44,840 nucleotides of DNA from Myxococcota bacterium. GTDB taxonomy: Bacteria; Myxococcota_A; Bradymonadia; UBA7976; UBA1532. The notes under the pieces are model-generated. The model was not told the DNA's origin, did not search any database, and worked only from the letters and a program-made list of their open reading frames with translations. Shown piece by piece: positions 38,613 through 44,840 of the stretch. A program made the position numbers and the translations under genes. The DNA lies in the NCBI GenBank assembly GCA_023150895.1, contig JAKLJY010000025.1:35288-80127 (forward strand), written 5' to 3'. The number at the start of each line of letters is the position of its first letter. The first letter of the stretch is position 1.

Positions 38613-40254
38613 CCCGCGCCGCGACCGGCGCCCCGAGCGGCGCGGGTGGTGGCGCGTCGGTCTTTCGGGCGCGGTCCTCGTTCTCTGCGCGGTGCCGGTC
38701 CCGGGGAGCGCACAGACGCGGGACGACGCCGGCTCGGTGCGCGAGCGCGCCCGGCCCGCGGCCTTCGAGGAGGAAGGCGCGGCCGACGAAGAGGTCACGC
38801 CGCGTGGACGCCGTCTCGGCGCCCAGGAAGCCGCCGGACGGGGTCGGGGGGGCGGCGCCGGGACGGCCCCCGCATGGATCCCCTACGCGACGGCGGCGGC
38901 CTACCTCGCTCATGAACGCAGCGCCGAGCGGGGACTCGCCGTCGATGCGAACGGGACGACCGTGAGCGAGGTTCAGGGGGCCGAAGCGCAGACGGCGGGC
39001 GTCGGCGGGGAGGTCGGCCTGCGCTTTGCGGGCGAGCGTACGACCGCGCGCCTGGCGTACCTGCTCGGGCTCGCCCTGCGGGACGACGAGGAGGCTGGCT
39101 GGCAGAGTGTGACGCACGGCCTCCAGGCGGAAGCCGAACGCCAGGCGACGCAACGACTCGCACTGCGCGCGGCGGCCGGGACGTTCGTCGGGCTGCGCGA
39201 GTCGCAGACGGCGCTCGACGGGGTCGGGCTCGGCGGCGGGACGGCCCCGCCGGGGACGGACCGCCGGTTGCTCGCGCGGATTCCGTACCTCCGTCAGGAC
39301 GCCGCGTTGGGCCTCACCGCGGCGACGGGGGAGACGGTTCGCCACCGGTTCGGCGTGGCGGGGTCGGCGCTGCTGTATCCCGATCGCGAGGTCGTCGAGG
39401 CCGCGGGCGAGCGCCTGTTCGAAACCTGGACGGTCGGACCGGAGTACGGACTCGAATGGGGCGTCACCGAGCGGGACACCCTGCAGCTCGGTGCGAACGC
39501 CGCGACGACCTGGTTCGTTCCCGTTTTCTCGGGGACGCTGGCGGCCGAAGCGGGCGAGGGGGTGCCGTCGTCCGACACGGTCGAGTCGCCGGCCCCGCTC
39601 CAGACGGTCGGCGCGCAGGTCGGTCTGACGCGGCGACTGAGCACCACCTGGACGGTCCGCGCGCATGTCGGCGCCGGCATCGTCTGGCCGCTCGAGGACA
39701 CCCGGCCGCAGGACTCGACGTCCGAGGCGCTGGACACGGGAGCCTCGGCCGCGTTGCTCGCCGGCGTCGGCACCCAATGGCGACGGGGTCGCTGGCAGCT
39801 CTCCCTCGAGGGCGGTCGGGAGACCACGCAGAGCGAAGTCGGCGCCGTCTTCGCGACGTCGACGGCCCGTGGCGAAGGCCGGCGGCGTTTGACCGAGTCC
39901 GTCGACGTGGCCGTTCGCGGCGGCGTCGCGCGCTACGACGTGCTGGCCCAGGTCTTCGCCAGCGAGGCCGATCTCGCGGCGTTTGCCGCCGCGCCTCCCG
40001 GCGTGACGGACCGCGAGACCCTCGTCGAGCGCGCCCGCCGGGCTCAGGAAGGCTACGGGCTCGAGGCTGGGGCGCTGGGAAACTGGCGCTTGAGTCCCGT
40101 CGCCGCTCTGTCGATCACCTATTCGATGGAACAACGGATTTCCGATGATCGTGACCGCGGGGATAGACTCGTCCACCGCGGCATCCTGGGGTTGACCGTG
40201 GCGACCATGATCGGCGGTCAGTCGGCGTTGCCGGTCGGCGGCGACGAGGAGTGA
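38593..40254 (+). CDS. Outer-membrane beta-barrel of the polysaccharide export locus (Wzp-like)
   Basis: A 553-residue outer-membrane protein. ATG 38593 overlaps the OPX gene by 20 bases and begins a basic N-region and hydrophobic core (RVGLSGAVLVLCAVPVPGSA, signal cleavage near SAQ). After an acidic, Gly-rich linker, residues from about 95 on alternate in the manner of barrel strands with polar loops: TTARLAYLLGLALRDDE, HRFGVAGSALLYPDREV, DTLQLGANAATTWFVPVF, WTVRAHVGAGIVWPL and VAALSITYSMEQRISDD. By position and type it corresponds to the integral porins that partner short OPX proteins in Myxococcus (WzpX/S/B). That assignment rests on context and strand pattern; no close homologue was compared. 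Confidence 0.78.
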   Translation: MSFLSPDPRRDRRPERRGWWRVGLSGAVLVLCAVPVPGSAQTRDDAGSVRERARPAAFEEEGAADEEVTPRGRRLGAQEAAGRGRGGGAGTAPAWIPYATAAAYLAHERSAERGLAVDANGTTVSEVQGAEAQTAGVGGEVGLRFAGERTTARLAYLLGLALRDDEEAGWQSVTHGLQAEAERQATQRLALRAAAGTFVGLRESQTALDGVGLGGGTAPPGTDRRLLARIPYLRQDAALGLTAATGETVRHRFGVAGSALLYPDREVVEAAGERLFETWTVGPEYGLEWGVTERDTLQLGANAATTWFVPVFSGTLAAEAGEGVPSSDTVESPAPLQTVGAQVGLTRRLSTTWTVRAHVGAGIVWPLEDTRPQDSTSEALDTGASAALLAGVGTQWRRGRWQLSLEGGRETTQSEVGAVFATSTARGEGRRRLTESVDVAVRGGVARYDVLAQVFASEADLAAFAAAPPGVTDRETLVERARRAQEGYGLEAGALGNWRLSPVAALSITYSMEQRISDDRDRGDRLVHRGILGLTVATMIGGQSALPVGGDEE

Positions 40255-40263
40255 GTAGAGAAA

Positions 40264-41751
40264 ATGGCCTTCTATCGACCGACGACTCTGCGGGACTACA
40301 GGGAGCTTGCCCGCCGAATTCTGAGGCGAAAGTGGTTGATCCTCGGCGTCTTCATGATGGTTCTGGGTGTGAGTGGCGGTCTCGTGCTCCGCATGCCCAA
40401 GATGTATAAATCCACCGCCATGATTCTGATTCAGCCCGGGCAGATGAACAACGCCGTGGTGGTGAATCTCAACCTCGAGGCCCGGCTGAGGACCCTCAGG
40501 CAGACAATCACGAGCCGGACGGAACTCGAGAGCATCATTCGGGAGCTGAACCTCTTTCCCGAGCTCCGAGACACCCGGTCGATGGACGACGTCGTCGAGT
40601 TCACCCGGCGACGCGTCGAGGTCGTCGTACAGGGACGAGACCTCTTCCAGGTGAGCTTCGTCCACGACAACCCGAAGATGGCGCAGCTCGTTGCGGAGCG
40701 CCTGTCCCGCAAGCTCATCGACGAGAGTGCCAGCGACGACGTCAAGAGCAGCCGCGAGAAGGTGGACTTCCTGACGCAGCGGACGGAGCAGCTCAAGCGC
40801 GACCTCAAGGAGTGGGACGCCAAGATCCAGCAGTTCAACGAGGACAACGCCGAGATTCTCGTGCTCGAGCAAGGGGCAGGCGCGCCCATCGCCGCAGCCC
40901 GCGAACAACTCAAGGCCATCGAGCAGGAGCTCAAGCGCGCGGAGAAGTCGCCGAGCGGCTATCGGCGCCCCCGGTCGGCGACCGCCGCACCGGTGGCCGG
41001 CACGACCGATCCGGAGGTGTCCCGGCTGCGGTCCGAGGTCGAGGTGGCGCAAGGCCGGCTCGACGCCCTGCGTCTCACGAATACGGACGACCATCCCGAC
41101 GTCGTCGCGGCGCGCAAACAACTCCAGGCGCTGCAGGCGCAGCTCACGCGGGCCCAGGCCCGGGTGCCCGCACCCGCGACCACTGCTCCGCGGCCCGATC
41201 CCGAGCCGGTGGCGGTGCCCGCCGCACCCACCGGGCAGAGCGAAGTCGCCAAGCTGCGCCAGGAGCGGGATGCCGTGCTCGCGTCGATCGATCGGGTCAA
41301 CGCCAACATGCGCGAACTCCCGCGGGTCCGCGCCCAGCTCGGCGAAATCGAGCGCGAGCGGCGGCGCGTCACGGAGGCGCTCGACACCGAGGTGCGCAAG
41401 CTGGCGGAGGCCGAGACCAACTTCAACGTCGTCGCCGCCAACAAGGGCGACACGTTCAAGGTTCAGGATCCCGCGAACCTGCCGCAGCAACCGGATTCAC
41501 CGCGCAAGGCCATCGTGCTGGCGGCGGCGGGCGTCCTCGGGCTGTTGATCGCGCTCGGGGTCGCGCTCCTGCTCGTCTACCTCGACCAGACCGTCTACAA
41601 CGAATACGAGCTCTCCCGCGTGACGGACCTCCCCGTCCTCGTGAGCATCGGGCAGTACGACATGGCCGCGCTGCCGCTCGCGGAGCCCGATCTCGGGCCT
41701 CTGCCGGGGGGGGGCGACGGCCGGACGGGAGCGAGACGCCATGGCGGATGA
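40264..41751 (+). CDS. Wzz/Wzc-type polysaccharide copolymerase
   Basis: A 495-residue inner-membrane chain-length regulator. Two membrane helices (residues about 26-45, LILGVFMMVLGVSGGLVL, and about 420-440, LAAAGVLGLLIALGVALLLV) flank a large periplasmic part. The Wzz domain follows the first helix (YKSTAMILIQPGQMNNAVVV). A long coiled coil comes next (KVDFLTQRTEQLKRDLKEWD, then PEVSRLRSEVEVAQGRLDAL). The proline-rich FKVQDPANLPQQPDSPRKA just before helix two is the family signature. Purine-rich GAGGAGTGAGTAGAG precedes the ATG. The C-terminus contains a nine-G tract (41706-41714) and overlaps the kinase-like gene by eleven bases. Confidence 0.93.
   Translation: MAFYRPTTLRDYRELARRILRRKWLILGVFMMVLGVSGGLVLRMPKMYKSTAMILIQPGQMNNAVVVNLNLEARLRTLRQTITSRTELESIIRELNLFPELRDTRSMDDVVEFTRRRVEVVVQGRDLFQVSFVHDNPKMAQLVAERLSRKLIDESASDDVKSSREKVDFLTQRTEQLKRDLKEWDAKIQQFNEDNAEILVLEQGAGAPIAAAREQLKAIEQELKRAEKSPSGYRRPRSATAAPVAGTTDPEVSRLRSEVEVAQGRLDALRLTNTDDHPDVVAARKQLQALQAQLTRAQARVPAPATTAPRPDPEPVAVPAAPTGQSEVAKLRQERDAVLASIDRVNANMRELPRVRAQLGEIERERRRVTEALDTEVRKLAEAETNFNVVAANKGDTFKVQDPANLPQQPDSPRKAIVLAAAGVLGLLIALGVALLLVYLDQTVYNEYELSRVTDLPVLVSIGQYDMAALPLAEPDLGPLPGGGDGRTGARRHGG
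41706..41714. repeat. G9 homopolymer at the 3' end of the copolymerase gene
   Basis: Nine consecutive G in the copolymerase frame (codons for Pro-Gly-Gly-Gly). The frame of the next gene is open from this tract to its ATG at 41741, so loss of one G, or a +1 ribosomal shift, would join the two proteins into one Wzc-like chain. Confidence 0.8.
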
Positions 41752-42547
41752 CCGACTCCCCGACCGGAAACGGACGGGGACCTACCTCTTCGTACGTCCG
41801 AAGAGTGCCCGCCGCGCGCGGGTCACCGGCTCGAATGACGCCCTGCCGGCCGTCCCGACGGGCGGCACGCCGGCGCCCGAGCTGGCGCAGCCCGCGGAGC
41901 CGCCGGCGCCTCGACTCCGGTATCGGCGACCTCGACTCGAGCCCCGACGTCTCGATGCCCGTCTGCTCTTTTTCCTCTCGCCCGACGCCCCGGCTACCGA
42001 GCCGTACAGACAGGCAGCCGCCGTCCTCGGCACGGAGGGCTCGGTCCAGCGCCGCCTCTGGGTCGTCGGCGCCGCGCCCGCGGTGGGGGCGACGCTGACC
42101 TGCGCGAACCTCGGCGCCGCCCTGACCGAGTACGGACGCGTGACGCTCGTCGACGCGAGTCGACCCGGCACGCCTCGCCGGCTCACGTCGCTCTTCGGGC
42201 TCGACGAGCCCGGGGCCGCCTACGGTGTCGACCACCTCGACCTCTGGCTGCTGAGCGACCGTCTCGCGTTGAAGGCCGACGGGGCGGTGCTCGCCCCGAC
42301 GGAGGGCGGTCAGCGAGCGTTCCAGGCGATTGCTTCCACGGCGGATTTCGTTCTCGTCGACGGGCTGCCTGCCGATGATCCGGCTGTCGTCGGGGCCATG
42401 CGGTCCCTGGTCGACGCGGCGGTGATCGTGCTGCGCCCCGCCGATCTCGGCACCGGACGTTACGAAAGGACGCTCGATCGCCTCCAGGGGCTCCCCGTTG
42501 CCGGAATTCTCCTCAACGGTGCAGGCGACGCGGTCATCGAAACCTGA
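41741..42547 (+). CDS. BY-kinase-like P-loop protein with degenerate Walker motifs
   Basis: A 268-residue cytoplasmic protein with the layout of bacterial tyrosine (BY) kinase domains of Wzc/CpsD, but with lost nucleotide motifs. An Ala/Pro/Arg-rich N-terminus precedes the P-loop fold. Walker A should read GEGKST; here PAVGATLT has Ala117 (codon GCG) in place of the Lys. Walker A' is VTLVDASRPG (DxD reduced to DAS). Walker B is FVLVDGLPADDP. No C-terminal tyrosine cluster is seen. It probably binds the copolymerase without phosphorylating it, in effect a structural or regulatory pseudokinase. It overlaps the copolymerase gene by eleven bases and is followed three bases later by the sugar transferase. 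Confidence 0.8.
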   Translation: MADDRLPDRKRTGTYLFVRPKSARRARVTGSNDALPAVPTGGTPAPELAQPAEPPAPRLRYRRPRLEPRRLDARLLFFLSPDAPATEPYRQAAAVLGTEGSVQRRLWVVGAAPAVGATLTCANLGAALTEYGRVTLVDASRPGTPRRLTSLFGLDEPGAAYGVDHLDLWLLSDRLALKADGAVLAPTEGGQRAFQAIASTADFVLVDGLPADDPAVVGAMRSLVDAAVIVLRPADLGTGRYERTLDRLQGLPVAGILLNGAGDAVIET

Positions 42548-42550
42548 ACC

Positions 42551-43900
42551 ATGACAGCGCGTTTCAAGGCCTTCATCGTCCTGTTCGAGAGCCTCACGTT
42601 CACCGTCGGCTTCCTGTTCGGCGTCGCGGCCCGGTTTCCGGACGTCCCGCTCTTCGAACACGAGAATCTGATGGCGAAGGCCCTCACCATGACGGCCGTC
42701 ATCCAGCTCTGCCTTCAGTACAACGGCCTGTACGACTTCAAGGCCACCCACGTTCATCGGTCGCGCTTCCTTCGATTCGTCAGCGGACTGGTGCTCGCGA
42801 ACGTCGTCCTGGCCCTCCTTTACTGGATGTTCCCCGATCTGACGGTCGGTCGCGGCGTCGCGCTTCTCGCGATGGGCTTCGACATCGTCGCGTTCTCGCT
42901 CTGGCGCGTCGCCATCTCCCGCTATGTGAGAGCCCGCCCGTTGCGCCGGGTCCTGATCCTGGGGGACGGGGATCTGGCCTGTGAACTCGCCGAAATGGTC
43001 CGGCATCACGAGTCCGTCGGGTATCGGTTCGTCGGCTTCCTGGCCCCCGACTCGGCCGACGTGCTTCTCGACGGCCGGATCGGCAAATACTCGGAACTCT
43101 CGGAGTGTGTCCGGCGCTCTCAGACGGATCTCGTCGTCGTCGCCATGCCCGATCGACGGGGCGCGATGCCCGTCGCCGAGCTCCTCGACCTGAAGTTCTC
43201 GGGCGTCGAGGTCATGGAGGGGGTCGACCTCTACGAGCTGTTCACCGAGAAGATCTACGTAAAGGGTCTGAAGCCGAGCTGGATGATCTTCGGGGACGGC
43301 TTCCGGACGACGGAGGCCCGGAAGTTCTCCAAGCGGGTCCTCGACATCGGCGTCTCCGTCGTCGCCGTCATCGTGGCCGCCGTTCCGATGGCGCTCACGG
43401 CCCTTCTGGTGAAGATCACGAGCCCCGGGCCGGCCATCTACGCTCAGGAGCGTGTCGGCGAGTTCGGCAAGATCTTCACGCTCTACAAGTTCCGCTCGAT
43501 GCGCCTCGACGCCGAGTCGGCCGGACCTCAGCTCGCAAAGAACAGTGACCCGCGCATCACGCGGTTCGGCGAGTTCATCCGAAAGACGCGCCTCGACGAA
43601 CTCCCGCAGCTCTTCAACGTCCTCCGCGGTGAAATGAGTCTCGTCGGCCCGCGTCCGGAGCGCCCGTTCTTCGTGGTCAAGCTGCAGCGGGACATCCCGT
43701 TCTTTCGGCAGCGACTTTTCGCCAAACCCGGGGTCACGGGGCTCGCGCAGGTCAAGTTCCGGTACGCCGAGAACCCAGAGGACCACGTGGAGAAGCTCCA
43801 GTACGACCTCGCCTATATCAAGAACATGAGCATCCTGTACGACCTCCAGATCATCCTGGAAACGGTCAAGGTCATGGTCTTTCGGCAGGGCGCCCGCTGA
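42551..43900 (+). CDS. Polyprenyl-phosphate sugar-1-phosphate transferase (initiating)
   Basis: A 449-residue inner-membrane enzyme that starts the polysaccharide by moving a sugar-1-phosphate from a nucleotide sugar to undecaprenyl phosphate. The N-terminal half has about four membrane helices and a cytoplasmic Rossmann-like region ([20 protein letters not shown]). The C-terminal half is the bacterial sugar transferase domain: [15 protein letters not shown] helix, [58 protein letters not shown] and [14 protein letters not shown]. The overall layout is like the EpsB/WbaP-type transferases. The sugar transferred cannot be told. No glycosyltransferase, Wzx or Wzy gene is present, so the rest of the pathway must lie elsewhere. 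Confidence 0.95.
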   Translation: MTARFKAFIVLFESLTFTVGFLFGVAARFPDVPLFEHENLMAKALTMTAVIQLCLQYNGLYDFKATHVHRSRFLRFVSGLVLANVVLALLYWMFPDLTVGRGVALLAMGFDIVAFSLWRVAISRYVRARPLRRVLILGDGDLACELAEMVRHHESVGYRFVGFLAPDSADVLLDGRIGKYSELSECVRRSQTDLVVVAMPDRRGAMPVAELLDLKFSGVEVMEGVDLYELFTEKIYVKGLKPSWMIFGDGFRTTEARKFSKRVLDIGVSVVAVIVAAVPMALTALLVKITSPGPAIYAQERVGEFGKIFTLYKFRSMRLDAESAGPQLAKNSDPRITRFGEFIRKTRLDELPQLFNVLRGEMSLVGPRPERPFFVVKLQRDIPFFRQRLFAKPGVTGLAQVKFRYAENPEDHVEKLQYDLAYIKNMSILYDLQIILETVKVMVFRQGAR

Positions 43901-43924
43901 ATTCTCCGGCCCCCGGAAATGACC

Positions 43925-43953
43925 TTTACAGGTCCGGGGGGATCGCTTAGAGT
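43925..43953 (+). promoter_or_regulatory. Promoter of rpsA
   Basis: TTTACA (43925-43930, five of six), exactly 17 bases, TAGAGT (43948-43953). The predicted start is near 43960, giving an 82-base leader. The -35 box lies in the loop of a GC hairpin (43910-43917 with 43933-43940) that could end the polysaccharide transcript. Confidence 0.6.
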
Positions 43954-43964
43954 GCCGCCCCACT

Positions 43965-44007
43965 CCGCCGGCGTACTGCGTCCGGCGGCCTCCCCCGTAC
44001 GGGGGAG
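43965..44007 (+). promoter_or_regulatory. rpsA leader with two adjacent hairpins
   Basis: Stem 1: CCGCCGG (43965-43971) pairs with CCGGCGG (43982-43988). Stem 2: CTCCCCC (43990-43996) pairs with GGGGGAG (44001-44007) around loop GTAC. A purine-rich ribosome site (AAAGGGGGA) follows within the next 25 bases. The arrangement resembles the structured leaders through which S1 represses its own translation in enterobacteria; autoregulation here is inference. Confidence 0.5.
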
Positions 44008-44041
44008 TGCACTTCAAACCCAAAGGGGGATCTGTTTCGTG

Positions 44042-44840
<799 letters not shown>

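Overview
The window is very GC-rich, densely coded DNA from a Gram-negative bacterium with an elaborate cell envelope. Its MopE-type Asp-rich repeat lipoproteins, a MYXO-CTERM-like tail, HEAT-repeat lipoproteins, an FHA/sigma-54 activator and a Myxococcus-style split polysaccharide exporter suggest the Myxococcota or a close relative of the former Deltaproteobacteria. That placement is inferred from protein style alone. The window is chromosomal in character, with rpsA, nadB, pgsA and two tRNAs. I saw no phage, insertion sequence or CRISPR.

Positions 1-5,678 (minus strand) hold a tightly coupled run: HEAT lipoprotein, FHA-GAF-sigma-54 activator, cytoplasmic HEAT protein, deoxynucleoside kinase and the start of another lipoprotein. 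Positions 5,771-13,062 (plus strand) hold a signal peptidase-like protein lacking both catalytic residues, a large hybrid histidine kinase with a good promoter, a PilZ protein, an HD-domain protein related to tRNA nucleotidyltransferases and a DUF3108 protein. A MopE-like lipoprotein faces them (13,084-15,897). It is divergent from an exported HEAT protein coupled to an ABC-F ATPase (16,112-20,109).

Positions 19,670-26,429 (minus strand) form a three-gene coupled envelope operon: a MYXO-CTERM-like anchored protein, a TSP3 protein with two OmpA domains, and an OmpA-FecR protein carrying 21 His-rich heptads. The 3' end of the last gene runs 440 bp antisense into the ABC-F gene. An orphan mini FlgC-like protein and a transpeptidase follow. 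Positions 28,316-32,835 hold tRNA-Ile2(CAU), a second Asp-rich lipoprotein, a lytic transglycosylase, pgsA, nadB and tRNA-Gly(GCC).

Positions 32,876-37,576 (minus strand) form a four-gene coupled operon: VTC domain, DUF4956, a HlyD adaptor fused to a DUF3616-like propeller, and a TolC-type lipoprotein. This is my best candidate for an undescribed system, possibly coupling VTC chemistry to trans-envelope export. Divergent from it, 37,989-43,900 encodes polysaccharide synthesis and export: short OPX lipoprotein, outer-membrane barrel, Wzz-like copolymerase, P-loop-degenerate BY-kinase-like protein and initiating sugar transferase. The window ends inside rpsA, which has its own promoter and a structured leader.

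Recurring themes are four-base start/stop overlaps, catalytically degenerate homologues, and nine-base G tracts near the 3' ends of three genes.
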